Positions 35,804-45,631 of a stretch of 64,000 nucleotides of DNA are shown here, piece after piece. The translations under genes were made by a program, and so were the position numbers. Positions within the stretch are counted from its first letter, which is position 1. Every line of letters begins with the position of its first letter. A model generated the notes under the pieces. The model did no database searches. It had not been told where the DNA came from and was given only the letters and a program-made list of their open reading frames with translations. Origin of the DNA: an uncultured Duncaniella sp. (GTDB taxonomy: Bacteria; Bacteroidota; Bacteroidia; Bacteroidales; Muribaculaceae); the NCBI GenBank assembly GCA_910587515.1, contig CAJULW010000033.1, positions 165,146-229,145 of the forward strand, read 5' to 3'.

Positions 35804-36169
35804 GTTTTTGCCTGCCGTGTTATGATTCTGTTTCATAGTCGCTACGGGATTTGTCGCATCGGTTGATACTCCATTAGCCTCTTCTTTTAGTTTCTTGCGT
35901 TCCGTTGCGCAGCGGCGTGCCGCTGACGATCGGGCAACGGCTTTGTCTATGTCTCGTCTGATCATGATGAACACGTTTCTTACCAATGGATTGGCCATTG
36001 AGGATGGCCGGTCTCCGGATTTGAGATAGTCATCCACATACATCATGACGTTGTAGATCCATCCCCGTTTTTCGCTCATCTCCTCTAGGCAGTCTCCGAC
36101 AAGTTCTTTCAATCTCTCATAATATTTTTTAGACACAGGTTTGTCCCATTTTTCTTTCCCCTTTTTCAT
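35552..36169 (-). CDS. Hypothetical protein overlapping recR antisense
   Basis: A 205-residue frame. Residues 1 to about 95 look like a real protein: charged, helical, with KKYYERLKELVGDCLEEMSE and RGWIYNVMMYVDDYLKSGD, no signal peptide. The last about 85 residues are simply the antisense of recR and look non-conserved. The start ATG at 36169 follows a good promoter (36192-36199). I recognise no characterised family. Either the gene has lost its own stop, or the 3' overlap is tolerated. Confidence 0.65.
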   Translation of the reverse strand: MKKGKEKWDKPVSKKYYERLKELVGDCLEEMSEKRGWIYNVMMYVDDYLKSGDRPSSMANPLVRNVFIMIRRDIDKAVARSSAARRCATERKKLKEEANGVSTDATNPVATMKQNHNTAGKNLSRDGVRKKRAVEQRSAESDFVGIFDIIADGNPAGNLGDLNIGKRRKPAEDIIIGGFPIHGRTECKDYFFDLTGSDTLDKRID

Positions 36170-36191
36170 AATATCATGTATTATAACCATA

Positions 36192-36199
36192 CAAAGTTA
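36192..36199 (-). promoter_or_regulatory. -7 element of the recR-overlapping hypothetical gene
   Basis: Minus strand TAACTTTG, consensus match; supports the ATG at 36169 rather than the further upstream frame start at 36190. Confidence 0.5.
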
Positions 36200-36232
36200 C
36201 AGCTGTGTATGTGTGCAAAGGTGCGATGATAC

Positions 36233-36271
36233 AAAAAACACCTGATCCGGTATTCTTTTGCGGATCGGGTG
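36233..36271 (-). terminator. Terminator after the GNAT gene
   Basis: CACCTGATCCG (36239-36249) pairs with CGGATCGGGTG (36261-36271) with one G-U pair; on the minus strand the stem is followed by six U. It lies about 36 bases after the GNAT stop. Confidence 0.8.
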
Positions 36272-36307
36272 AGGGATAATGATTCTAATGCAACGAAATC
36301 GCGTTTT

Positions 36308-36829
36308 TTAAAGGAATTTCTGATAAATATAGGCGTCGCTATACCTGTAGGCCCGTCTGAGCCATGATTTCAATCGTCCGCATATCTTGAACCCGGCTTT
36401 AGCGAAAAGCCTGCATGAAGCTGTGTTTTCCTCTCCGGCTATTGAATACAGTTGATGAAGCGACAACGTTTCACGGCAATATTGCTCTGCAAGGTTTATG
36501 GCCGAGGTTCCATGTCCTTGTTTTTGCCACGGCTCTGCGATCAATATGCCTATGGCGCAACGGGAATTGGCCGCATCGAAATCATACAGGTCGAGCGTGC
36601 CTATCGTTGTGAGGCCTCCTTGTGTCCGTAGATCTATCATCAGACGCAGCTGCTTAGCTGAAAAAATATCCCCGTCGTAATTGTTTATATAGTCCCAAAG
36701 TTGTTTGCGGGAGTAGGGGGCAAGAGTGACGCCGACACTCCACAGCCGGGGGTCATTTTCCCAACTGTAAAGGGTGTCGACGTCGATAGGTTCTAGTGCT
36801 CTTAGTGAAATTTCTCCGTCTGTAAGCAT
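36308..36829 (-). CDS. GNAT family N-acetyltransferase
   Basis: A 173-residue protein of the RimJ/SpeG-like GNAT group. It starts with the typical EISLRALEPIDVDTLYSWEND, has the acetyl-CoA loop region IAEPWQKQGHGTSAINLAEQ and the C-terminal ENTASCRLFAKAGFK. Such enzymes acetylate polyamines, amines or protein N-termini; the substrate is not predictable here. It follows trxB by 26 bases. Confidence 0.88.
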   Translation of the reverse strand: MLTDGEISLRALEPIDVDTLYSWENDPRLWSVGVTLAPYSRKQLWDYINNYDGDIFSAKQLRLMIDLRTQGGLTTIGTLDLYDFDAANSRCAIGILIAEPWQKQGHGTSAINLAEQYCRETLSLHQLYSIAGEENTASCRLFAKAGFKICGRLKSWLRRAYRYSDAYIYQKFL

Positions 36830-36855
36830 ACTCTTTGATCAGTTTCCGTATGGGT

Positions 36856-37800
36856 TTACAGACCCTGCTCTCCGAGATAGCGTTCGACATCGAGAGCCGC
36901 TTTACATCCCATTCCGGCAGCTGTGATGGCCTGACGGTAGCTTGGGTCAGCGACGTCACCGGCAGCGAACACACCGGGGATATTTGTATGCGTGCTCGCA
37001 CCCTTGACTTTTACATAGCCCGATTCGTCACATTCGATATACTGACGGAACACTTCCGTGTTCGGATTGTGGCCGATAGCAAGGAAAAATCCATCGATCG
37101 CGATATCGTAGCGACGTTCGTCCTCAGTTCCAACATTCTCTACCAGATGGGCGCCTTCGAGATATTCTTCACCGTAAAGTCCGGCTGTATTGGTGTTGAA
37201 AAGAACTTTGATATTGCTTTTGTTGAGCACACGTTCCTGCATCACCTTTGAGGCACGAAGATACGGCTTGCGTACAATAAGATATACCTCTGAAGCAAGA
37301 TTGCTCAGATAAAGTGCTTCTTCGCAGGCGGTGTCACCTCCGCCAACGACGGCCACGCGTTTTTTACGATAGAAAAATCCGTCACAGGTGGCACAGGCCG
37401 ATACTCCGAGTCCAGAATATTTTTGCTCGTCGGGAAGTCCGAGGTAGCGGGCTGACGCTCCGGTCGAGATGATGACTGTGTCCGCGCTGATGTCAAGTCC
37501 GGTATTTGTTTTGACTTTGAACGGACGGTTGGAAAAATCTACTTCTGTCACGAGTCCTGAGCGTATGTCGGCTCCGAAACGCAGAGCCTGGCTACGGATG
37601 TCTTCCATAAGCTGAGGCCCGGTGATTCCGTTCGGATGACTGGGGAAGTTCTCAACTTCAGTTGTAATCGTAAGTTGTCCTCCAGGTTGCTGACCTTCGA
37701 TCACAAGCGGTGCGATATTGGCGCGCGATGTATAGATAGCAGCTGTATATCCTGCAGGTCCTGAGCCTATTATAAGGCAACGAGTCTTGATTTCTGACAT
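36856..37800 (-). CDS. trxB: Thioredoxin-disulfide reductase
   Basis: TrxB is an FAD enzyme that reduces thioredoxin with NADPH. The 314-residue product has the FAD motif IIGSGPAGYTAAIY, the redox pair Cys136-Ala-Thr-Cys139 (SACATCDGF), the NADPH motif VVGGGDTACEEALYL and the C-terminal GVFAAGDVAD. No thioredoxin gene is adjacent; a GNAT gene follows. Confidence 0.96.
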   Translation of the reverse strand: MSEIKTRCLIIGSGPAGYTAAIYTSRANIAPLVIEGQQPGGQLTITTEVENFPSHPNGITGPQLMEDIRSQALRFGADIRSGLVTEVDFSNRPFKVKTNTGLDISADTVIISTGASARYLGLPDEQKYSGLGVSACATCDGFFYRKKRVAVVGGGDTACEEALYLSNLASEVYLIVRKPYLRASKVMQERVLNKSNIKVLFNTNTAGLYGEEYLEGAHLVENVGTEDERRYDIAIDGFFLAIGHNPNTEVFRQYIECDESGYVKVKGASTHTNIPGVFAAGDVADPSYRQAITAAGMGCKAALDVERYLGEQGL

Positions 37801-37925
37801 GATTTTTGAATTGATGTTTTTAGATGGTATTATTTATGTTAATTTTAGTATGTTATATATTTATATGTTATTATATTGATTTATATTTAGTGGAGAATCC
37901 TTGTATTTGGTATTATAAGATACAT

Positions 37926-38540
37926 CTATCGCAGATCCACAACCGGTATGCCTGGATATTTTGACGCATCGAAACGGAAAGTGGATAACGGCAGGGTGTT
38001 TCCAGGTCTTACATTGGTCAGGCGGATTTCAACAATCTTGTGGTTGCTCATTGTCAATTCGATTTTCGAGGGGTAGAGCGTGGCGGAATTGATCGTGAGA
38101 ACCACGTTTCTTATGTCGTTTCTGTTATTGACCGCTGTAAGACGTATTTTTTTCTCTTCGGAATTCGACTTGAGGGTCGAGGCTTTATATTGATTTTTGA
38201 AAGAGTTGACGATGGCAAACGGGTTTACCTGTTGTAGTTCATCCGGTGTGGGTTCAGACATGTTTATTTCTCCGACATGTGTCGAATAGGTCCATTGCGT
38301 CTTGCCGTCGTACCAGGAATTTATTTCCGGAGAGGAGAGACGGAAGCAGTCTCCAGCTATGATTATGGTTCCGTTCTGTTTGTGGCCGTCAGCAGAAATT
38401 GTATATGACGCACTTGTGGATTTGGAGCCTTTTATTTTGTCGGCTACGCGCTCAAGCAGGCTTGTGGCGGATTCGGCCGCTTGCAATGGTAACAAGCAGC
38501 ACATAGCCAAAATAAGGAGCAATATGTTTTTCGTTATCAT
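37926..38540 (-). CDS. LolA-like outer membrane lipoprotein carrier
   Basis: A 204-residue protein with a signal peptide (about 1-20, ending LQA-A) and a LolA-type half-barrel: SASYTISADGHKQNGTIIIAGDCFRLSSPEINSWYDG-like strands, including INSWYDGKTQWTYS, are typical. LolA carries lipoproteins across the periplasm. The ATG at 38540 gives a clean signal peptide; the longer frame start would overlap ftsK. It lies 41 bases after ftsK and is probably co-transcribed, a usual arrangement in Bacteroidetes. Confidence 0.82.
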   Translation of the reverse strand: MITKNILLLILAMCCLLPLQAAESATSLLERVADKIKGSKSTSASYTISADGHKQNGTIIIAGDCFRLSSPEINSWYDGKTQWTYSTHVGEINMSEPTPDELQQVNPFAIVNSFKNQYKASTLKSNSEEKKIRLTAVNNRNDIRNVVLTINSATLYPSKIELTMSNHKIVEIRLTNVRPGNTLPLSTFRFDASKYPGIPVVDLR

Positions 38541-38581
38541 TCTTTCATTGATTATTATTGTTAAACGCTCTCCACCGCACA

Positions 38582-41500
38582 TTAGTTGTTTTCGAGAATG
38601 CGTTCGAGTGTGAGCGGGTCGATGAGTACCTGGCGCGGCTTGCCGCCTTGTGAAGGCCCGACGATTCCTGCCGCCTCCATCTGATCCATGATTTTACCTG
38701 CGCGGTTATAGCCTATGGCATAACGCCGTTGTAGAGACGATGTCGATGCGGTGTCAGTTGTCACGACGAGCCGGGCACATTCCTCGAACAGAGGGTCGCG
38801 GTCTCCGAGGCTTGCAAGTTTGCTTCCGTCCGCGCTTTCCGCTATGTATTCCGGCAGTTCGTAAGCCTGCGCATATCCGGTTTGTGCGTTTATGGTGTCG
38901 CAGATCGCGCTTACTTCAGGTGTGTCGATGAAGGCGCACTGCACTCGGTCAAGTTTTCCGTTATTGCTGAATAACATGTCTCCGCGTCCTATCAGTTGGT
39001 TTGCGCCCGGTCGGTCTATTATTGTGCGGGAGTCTACCATTTGGAACACCCGGAAAGCTATACGACCGGGGAAGTTGGCTTTGATGACACCGGTGATTAC
39101 GTTTGTCGATGGACGTTGCGTTGCGAGAATCATGTGTATGCCGACCGCGCGTGCTTTTTGGGCTATGCGTGCTATCGGGGTTTCAACCTCCTTGCCTGCC
39201 GTCATTATAAGATCGGCGAACTCATCGACGATCACCACTATGTATGGAAGATAACGATGTCCTTTCTCTGGATTGAGCTGTCGGTGGATGAATTTGTCGT
39301 TATATTCCTTTATATTGCGCATTGATGCTTCTTTGAGCAGGGCGTAGCGGTTGTCCATTTCCACACAAAGTGAATTGAGTGTTGCAACGACCTTTGACGG
39401 ATCGGTGATGATCGCTTCCTCCTCGTCTGGAAGCTTTGCGAGATAATGTTTCTCCAGACGGGCATAGAGACTGAACTCGACCATCTTTGGGTCAATGAGT
39501 ACGAATTTGAGTTCTGACGGATGTTTTTTATATAGCAACGATGTGATTATAGCGTTTAGCCCTACAGATTTACCCATGCCTGTCGCACCGGCAACGAGAA
39601 GGTGAGGCATTTTGCATAGATCAGCCATGAACACTTCATTCGAGATTGTGCGTCCCATGGCCATAGGCAATTCCATACGGCTGCCGGCATACGTGTCAGA
39701 TTCGATTATAGAGCGCATGGATACCACTTGCGGGTCTTTGTTTGGCACTTCGATACCTATAGTTCCTTTTCCGGGAATAGGGGCGATGATACGTATGCCG
39801 AGAGCTGCGAGGCTTAATGCGATGTCGTCTTCGAGTCGTTTGATTTTTGCTATGCGGACTCCTTCGGCCGGTATGATCTCATAGAGGGTGACAGTCGGGC
39901 CGACAGTCGCCTCTATATGGGAGATGGGGATTCCGTAATGGTTTAGGGTCTCGGTGATCCGTTTCTTGTTGTCTTCCATTTCCTGGGCGTCGACGCTAAC
40001 ACCGGAATGCGTGGCCGGATGGAGCAATTCGACTGATGGAAATTTGAAATTTGAAAGGTCGGCACGCGGGTCATACGGTTCTGACGAAAGTACGGCGGTA
40101 GCTGCCGATGTCATTGCATTGGCTTGATGGATTTCAGCAGCCAAGTGCGATTCTTTGACAAACAAAGTTGTTTCGTTGTCCGAAACGGCTTCCGAAATCG
40201 ATTCGTTTTCAATGGATGTATTAAAAGTATTATCATCTTGAGCTTCGATAGACGGTTTGTCGTCTATCTCATCTTCGTCCGATGCGAAAAGAGGGCTTTC
40301 GTCTTCGTATATTTCATCTTCTTCAAGAGCGTCGCAACCGGTTTTGACATCGTTTGGTTCAACACTGATGTCGGTGTCCTTTTCGTCGACACGTTCGTTG
40401 GCAATTGCGGTGTCGTCGTCATCCGTATCGGTGAAAAGCGGAGCTATCTCCGGTTCTATTGTGGTGGAAATGACTGTCGATATGGTTTTATTTGCCGCTG
40501 TGTTTTCCGGTTTTTGAACCGCTGTATTTGTCGCTGAATCGTTTTGAGGTTCGAACGCTTCTGTTGCGAGCCGTTTGCGTTCGGCCTCGATGGCTTCCAT
40601 CTGTTTTTGTTCTTCCATACGTATGCGTGCGGCTTCTTCGTCTGCGAGACGCTTGCGCTCTGCTTCCTCAGCCGCTATACGTTGTGCTTCCGCTTCCTCT
40701 TCCATGCGTATGCGTTCACGTTCGGCGCGCCGTTCGGCCTGACGCGCACGGTAAGCGTTGATACCGGCTGATGCGATACCATAGACACGTTTGAGCTCGG
40801 TAAAGTAAAGAAATATCACCATTCCAGCCATAACGATACTTACACCGATAGCTCCCCATATACCGGAAATTACTATAAGTCGTTCGTTTAGAAGATGTCC
40901 GTGCCGACCGCCCCAATATATTGGCGATGCGAATTCGTATGTTACAAGTCCGCAAATGACGGATAGGGCTATCGCTGTCAGCAGACAGCGTAAAGTCAAA
41001 GACCAGAACGATGGCTTGTACACCTTGAGCATTGACAGGCCACATGCTCCGAGATAATATATGAGTATGAAAGAGCCGATACCGAGCCAATTGTAGAGAA
41101 GCGTATGAGCCATCCATGCACCAAACGGTCCTCCTGCGTTGCTGATCATTTGGGGATCATAGTCGCTGTTGAGCATAGCACTCTGGTCCGATCCTATATG
41201 GGCGAAATATGAAATTGTAACTATGAGCGCGTAGCCAGCGAGAACGATAAAGATAAGTCCCAGGAACATGACAGAGCGTGAATCCTTGATCAGACCTATG
41301 CTTTTGGCTACACCGGGATTTTTTTTTGCCGATGGCCTTGCGGCCTGTCGCGGAGCCGCTGAGTGTGTTGCGGTAGCCGCGTTGTTTTCACCGGGCCGGT
41401 TCGGAACAGCTGCTGACGGTTGTTGGTTTGACGGTGCGTATTCAGGTTGGGTATATGCGTTTGTATTGGCATATACCGGATTTTGAGTCTGTTGATAGTG

Positions 41501-41623
41501 TTGGTTATCCGCCTGTCGTTGATGGGGCATGTCGTTTAGCATGGCCTCTGCGTCGAAAGCGGTGTCCGTGAATGATGATTCGTCAATAGGTGAATATGAA
41601 TTGGGCATTCGCTGAATTTTCAA
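38582..41623 (-). CDS. ftsK: DNA translocase FtsK
   Basis: FtsK pumps chromosome DNA at the septum. The 1013-residue product has a polar N-terminus, about four to five membrane segments (between about 115 and 270), a long charged linker with an Arg/Glu-rich coiled coil (about 290-350) and acidic stretches, then the motor domain with Walker A GATGMGKSVGLN near residue 680 and DEFADLIM, and a C-terminal winged-helix gamma domain (SSLQRRYAIGYNRAGKIMDQ). Its promoter lies 30 bases upstream. Confidence 0.96.
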   Translation of the reverse strand: MKIQRMPNSYSPIDESSFTDTAFDAEAMLNDMPHQRQADNQHYQQTQNPVYANTNAYTQPEYAPSNQQPSAAVPNRPGENNAATATHSAAPRQAARPSAKKNPGVAKSIGLIKDSRSVMFLGLIFIVLAGYALIVTISYFAHIGSDQSAMLNSDYDPQMISNAGGPFGAWMAHTLLYNWLGIGSFILIYYLGACGLSMLKVYKPSFWSLTLRCLLTAIALSVICGLVTYEFASPIYWGGRHGHLLNERLIVISGIWGAIGVSIVMAGMVIFLYFTELKRVYGIASAGINAYRARQAERRAERERIRMEEEAEAQRIAAEEAERKRLADEEAARIRMEEQKQMEAIEAERKRLATEAFEPQNDSATNTAVQKPENTAANKTISTVISTTIEPEIAPLFTDTDDDDTAIANERVDEKDTDISVEPNDVKTGCDALEEDEIYEDESPLFASDEDEIDDKPSIEAQDDNTFNTSIENESISEAVSDNETTLFVKESHLAAEIHQANAMTSAATAVLSSEPYDPRADLSNFKFPSVELLHPATHSGVSVDAQEMEDNKKRITETLNHYGIPISHIEATVGPTVTLYEIIPAEGVRIAKIKRLEDDIALSLAALGIRIIAPIPGKGTIGIEVPNKDPQVVSMRSIIESDTYAGSRMELPMAMGRTISNEVFMADLCKMPHLLVAGATGMGKSVGLNAIITSLLYKKHPSELKFVLIDPKMVEFSLYARLEKHYLAKLPDEEEAIITDPSKVVATLNSLCVEMDNRYALLKEASMRNIKEYNDKFIHRQLNPEKGHRYLPYIVVIVDEFADLIMTAGKEVETPIARIAQKARAVGIHMILATQRPSTNVITGVIKANFPGRIAFRVFQMVDSRTIIDRPGANQLIGRGDMLFSNNGKLDRVQCAFIDTPEVSAICDTINAQTGYAQAYELPEYIAESADGSKLASLGDRDPLFEECARLVVTTDTASTSSLQRRYAIGYNRAGKIMDQMEAAGIVGPSQGGKPRQVLIDPLTLERILENN

Positions 41624-41652
41624 ATGATGTTTTTCTCGATGAATTTGATTAG

Positions 41653-41660
41653 CAAAATTA
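41653..41660 (-). promoter_or_regulatory. -7 element of the ftsK promoter
   Basis: Minus strand TAATTTTG, consensus match, about 30 bases before the ftsK start. Confidence 0.55.
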
Positions 41661-41707
41661 CAATTTATATTTCATACTTTCAATATAGGTCACTCATAAT
41701 TAACTTC

Positions 41708-41748
41708 AAAAAAATAACCGCAGGCTCTCAGACCTGCGGTTATTTTTT
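41708..41748 (-). terminator. Terminator after the PL11 gene
   Basis: A 16-bp perfect stem (AAAAAATAACCGCAGG with its complement) around an eight-base loop, with A and T runs at the ends. It lies about 18 bases after the PL11 stop and also upstream of the ftsK promoter, so it isolates the two genes. Confidence 0.85.
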
Positions 41749-41765
41749 GAATCAGTCGTGTTTGC

Positions 41766-44700
41766 TTATCTTTTTACGAATTTGAACGATTTGACACTCT
41801 TTCCGTCTTCGACAACGAGGATGTAGATTCCACGCTCGAGATTGTCGATGATGTCTTCACGGTCGGTTCCGACAGCCGTGCGGATGATCATGCCATTGAA
41901 AGCGTTTACCACGGTGTAGCGTGCATTGGCATTGTCTGTGATGATATCCTCGATTTCGGATAGGCGTAGCAGTGAATAGTGCTCGTTGACTTCGTCAGCC
42001 GAAAGTGCTTTGGGATAGATGACGAATTCGTCAAGCAGTCCTGTGAATGGGCGGTTGGCTTTTGCCCCGTTTTTAGGATTGGCCTGTTCGTCGTCACCAC
42101 CGATAAAGAATATTTCGGTAGCCGAGAAGTTGATCGCGCCTGTACCGACGTTGGCAACCGAAGCGGCTTCCTGTCCGTCGATGTAAAGAGTCATAGTCTT
42201 GGCTGCCATGTTGCGGACGCAAGCGATATGATGCCAGTTGCCGTCAAACAGATTGTCAGCTTCGGTCATTTTGCAGTCCGTTTTGGTCACATTGTCGTCT
42301 ATAGAGAAACTTAGATAGTTGTTATTGGCGTCTTTCTTGCGCTCAAGACCTATCCAGTTTCCTGTACCGCCTTCGATATTGGTTGTGTTGTGTGTGCCGA
42401 TGCAGAACAGATATCCGTCGTCGGTGGTCGATTTCATCCATAGTTCAGCGGTGAAGTCTTTTTCGCCCATTTTGATTGCGTCGTAGATGGGTTGAGTGAA
42501 ATAATTTTCACCGTCAAATTCGACCGCTCCAGCTTTGACTCCGTCAACAGACATGAGAGGAGCGGATGATGTCGCTTCTCCGCCTGCGAGGTTGGGAGTG
42601 GTATTGCCGAGTTCGTCCATGGGGAAGTAGGCGATATAGTCGGCCGCATTGGATTCGAAGTGCTCTTTGACTTTCGATGCGCTCATGACACCACGATAGA
42701 TCGAGAGTTCGTCGAGAAGACCTACATAATTGTTGTTGAAGTCTGTGACGTCACCGATCACGAGGGGCTCGTCAGGGCAGCTTATTGTTACGGTAGGATC
42801 ATCGTCTGTCGCACGGAGTTCACCGTCGATGTAGAGAAGCAGTTTTTTAGCCACCGCGTCACGCACACATACGATATGATGCCAGTTGCCGTCAAAGAAT
42901 TTTTCGGCTTCTGTCACTTTGATATCTTTTTTGGTTATGTTGTCGTCGACAGCGAAACGGAGCTCTTTTACGCCTTTGTTGTCTTTATATTCGATGCCAT
43001 ACCAGTTTCCAGAGCCGTTTGCGGGTGCGATCACGCCTTTGTTGAGCAGGTAGCAGTTCTTTGTGTCTGTCGAGTTCATCCAAAGTTCGATGGTGAACGA
43101 TTGGTTTCCGAAATCGATCAGATCGTTGCTCTCCTGGACATATCTGCCTCCGTTGAGGCTTAGCGCGTTGCCGCGTTTGCCTTCCACTGCTTCTCCGTTA
43201 CCTCCGTTTGCGGTAGCCAGGATGTTGTTGATGTGGTTTGGAGTGGTTTCACCGACTTTTTCGAATGGATAGTATGCCACGAGTTCGATTGATGTGTTCT
43301 GGCGTATCATGAATGAACCTTCGATCTTGGCGTTGGCATCGTCAGCAGCGCCTGTGGTCGTTACAGAGAATGCAAATTCGCCTTCGGCTTTCGGTTTGCC
43401 TGTGATGGAACCGGTGAGCGTTGTCGGATCAAAATTGAATGTCAGTCCTTCGGGGAGTTCGGAACATACGGCTCCTGTCGCACGAAGCACCTTGAATTCG
43501 ATGGGGGTGATCTGGTCACCGAGATAAAGCACTTGATTGAGAGCACCGGAGGTCACTGTAATCGCACCGTTGGTGTTGAACGATTCCTCGAGGTTGTAGC
43601 TGAGATGTGGAGGCTGGTTGTAAGCCACGTTCTGCCATGCGACGGCCAGACGGTATTGGCGATCCTGCATGAGAGTGTTGACTTTGTATTCAGTCGGAAT
43701 AGTGGTGGTGAAGATCAAGAGATCCGATTCGGTACTCTGGTCGTGCAGAATGATTTCTTCGCGCCAGTCACCGAAAAGGTCGGCTTGCAGGTTGGGAGTA
43801 GCTTTTGTGGTGTTACAAGAACCAGCGTTGCTATATTGGCTGAAACTTATTAGAGTTTTTGATCCGCTTAGATTGTCATTGCGTTTTTCGACAATCGGAT
43901 ATGAACGGTTTGTTCCGCTGTCGTACTTTCCGTCAAAAAGTTCGTCAAGGAGATCACCGTCCCAATATATGCGGAAATTCATAGATGGAGCGCTTGCTTT
44001 GAGGAGATTGCCATGGCAATCGAACGTACTGTTTTGCCCGCTTCCGTTCATGTATGATTTGAACCACATTTCGTAGCCGCGTGAAAGACTTGATATGTTC
44101 GCTGCCACACCGCGGCCTATGTCGTTTCCGCTTTGAGGCGCGCCCCAGATGATTTCGCCTGTCTTTGCATCGCGAAACTCAGCGTCCCATTTGAATGCGG
44201 TTGATTTTTCTTCGTGTACCATGAACACTTCGAGTCCTTCGCGGTCAGGATCCATGTTTGAAAGATGGAGCGCGTCGCCATGTCCTGCTCCAGTGCGGTA
44301 TAAAATATTTCCGTCATGGTCTATACATGCCGCTCCGTAGACGATTTCGTCTTTGCCGTCACCGTCGACGTCACCTACGGTCAGCGAATGCGCGCCTTCA
44401 CCGTAAGCTCCCTTGCCTTTTTCTGTAGAGGCGTGAAGCCATTTTTCAGTTAGCTTCGATCCGTCGAAATCTACGGCCCAAAGATATGACTGTGTGTAGT
44501 ATCCACGGCAGAAAACCGCGCTTGGTTTCACTCCGTCAAGATATGCCACGCATGCGAGATAACGTTCCGAACGGTTGCCATAACTATCTCCGAAATTCGC
44601 AATCGAGCGGGGAGGGTTGTAAGCGATAGTGTGTATCTCCGCACCGGTTTGTCCGTTGAAGACAGTGAGGTATTCCGGACCGCTGACAACTATGCCTGTG

Positions 44701-45467
44701 TTGGATCCGCTTTTGGTGCGATAATCGTCGGTGACTTTGTCAGTGCCCATAAGTACGGCCTTGCCTTGGCCGTCGATAGTTCCGGGAGCGGTTTTGCATA
44801 TCAGTTCCGCTTTCCCGTCACCGTCGAAGTCATAGACCATGAATTGTGTATAATGGTTTCCTGAGCGTATATTTACACCAAGATCGATTCGCCATAGTTT
44901 GGTGCCGTCGAGTTTATAGCAATCGAAATATGTTTTACCTGTGTTGCGGCGATGTGAGTTGTCTGCCTGATTGGTGGGGAACCACTTCACGATAAGTTCC
45001 CATTCTCCGTCACCGTCGACGTCGCCTACGGAAATATCATCTGGCGTATATGTGTAATCGGGTTGGGATTCGTTGCCGCCTGCCGGAACGCTTCCTCCCT
45101 CCGGACGGTCGAGATGTATACGCTTGTAAAAAGTGTCCCATGCAGCGACCTCTTTTGATGTTTCTACCTCAGTGCCGTTAAGTATGGCTTTTACTGTGTA
45201 CTTCGCTCCGGCTGTGCCATTGGGGTCTGTGATGTTGGTTTTTGTTTTGAGCGGTTCAGCGTTGATTTTGACACCGTCACGGTAGACATCAAAGGCGAGA
45301 GCTTTGTTGTCGGTCACTAACGAACGCCATGAAACGAAAACTCCGTTGTCCGCTTTTACGGCCAGGACACCGCGGTCAAGTTTCTCAGCTTGCACCGTGT
45401 GGGAATACTGGGCCGACAAAGACATCGACGCAAGTATGGCCGCGCAGGAAAATAAAATTTTTTTCAT
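41766..45467 (-). CDS. Rhamnogalacturonan lyase (PL11) with two LamG domains and a T9SS sorting tail
   Basis: A 1233-residue secreted enzyme. Order: signal peptide (about 1-20), PL11 beta-propeller (about 25-600) with repeated calcium-type loops (VGDVDGDGEWELIVKW, YDFDGDGKAELICKT, VGDVDGDGKDEIVYG), an Ig-like putative module (about 640-720), two LamG/concanavalin-type domains (AYYPFEKVGETTPN and AYFPMDELGNTTPN starts), and a C-terminal about 70 residues ending GIYILVVEDGKSVKSFKFVKR-like, the type A T9SS sorting domain. PL11 enzymes cleave the rhamnogalacturonan-I backbone of pectin. No SusCD pair or other CAZyme is adjacent. Start ATG 45467 is chosen because the upstream frame start overlaps the promoter. 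Confidence 0.92.
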   Translation of the reverse strand: MKKILFSCAAILASMSLSAQYSHTVQAEKLDRGVLAVKADNGVFVSWRSLVTDNKALAFDVYRDGVKINAEPLKTKTNITDPNGTAGAKYTVKAILNGTEVETSKEVAAWDTFYKRIHLDRPEGGSVPAGGNESQPDYTYTPDDISVGDVDGDGEWELIVKWFPTNQADNSHRRNTGKTYFDCYKLDGTKLWRIDLGVNIRSGNHYTQFMVYDFDGDGKAELICKTAPGTIDGQGKAVLMGTDKVTDDYRTKSGSNTGIVVSGPEYLTVFNGQTGAEIHTIAYNPPRSIANFGDSYGNRSERYLACVAYLDGVKPSAVFCRGYYTQSYLWAVDFDGSKLTEKWLHASTEKGKGAYGEGAHSLTVGDVDGDGKDEIVYGAACIDHDGNILYRTGAGHGDALHLSNMDPDREGLEVFMVHEEKSTAFKWDAEFRDAKTGEIIWGAPQSGNDIGRGVAANISSLSRGYEMWFKSYMNGSGQNSTFDCHGNLLKASAPSMNFRIYWDGDLLDELFDGKYDSGTNRSYPIVEKRNDNLSGSKTLISFSQYSNAGSCNTTKATPNLQADLFGDWREEIILHDQSTESDLLIFTTTIPTEYKVNTLMQDRQYRLAVAWQNVAYNQPPHLSYNLEESFNTNGAITVTSGALNQVLYLGDQITPIEFKVLRATGAVCSELPEGLTFNFDPTTLTGSITGKPKAEGEFAFSVTTTGAADDANAKIEGSFMIRQNTSIELVAYYPFEKVGETTPNHINNILATANGGNGEAVEGKRGNALSLNGGRYVQESNDLIDFGNQSFTIELWMNSTDTKNCYLLNKGVIAPANGSGNWYGIEYKDNKGVKELRFAVDDNITKKDIKVTEAEKFFDGNWHHIVCVRDAVAKKLLLYIDGELRATDDDPTVTISCPDEPLVIGDVTDFNNNYVGLLDELSIYRGVMSASKVKEHFESNAADYIAYFPMDELGNTTPNLAGGEATSSAPLMSVDGVKAGAVEFDGENYFTQPIYDAIKMGEKDFTAELWMKSTTDDGYLFCIGTHNTTNIEGGTGNWIGLERKKDANNNYLSFSIDDNVTKTDCKMTEADNLFDGNWHHIACVRNMAAKTMTLYIDGQEAASVANVGTGAINFSATEIFFIGGDDEQANPKNGAKANRPFTGLLDEFVIYPKALSADEVNEHYSLLRLSEIEDIITDNANARYTVVNAFNGMIIRTAVGTDREDIIDNLERGIYILVVEDGKSVKSFKFVKR

Positions 45468-45515
45468 GCTGATTAGGTTAAAGTAATAATAAGAATTTTT
45501 GAGTGCATTTAGCTG

Positions 45516-45523
45516 CAAAGTTA
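45516..45523 (-). promoter_or_regulatory. -7 element of the PL11 gene
   Basis: Minus strand TAACTTTG, consensus match, about 49 bases before the chosen start codon. Confidence 0.55.
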
Positions 45524-45631
45524 TTGATTTTTATCAAAATTCACAAATAATATATTTTAGGCAGATTTGATGAACCATGGTTTCAGGGCTTCTGTTGTTA
45601 TATATGTACAATCCAGTAAAATTTTAGTATA

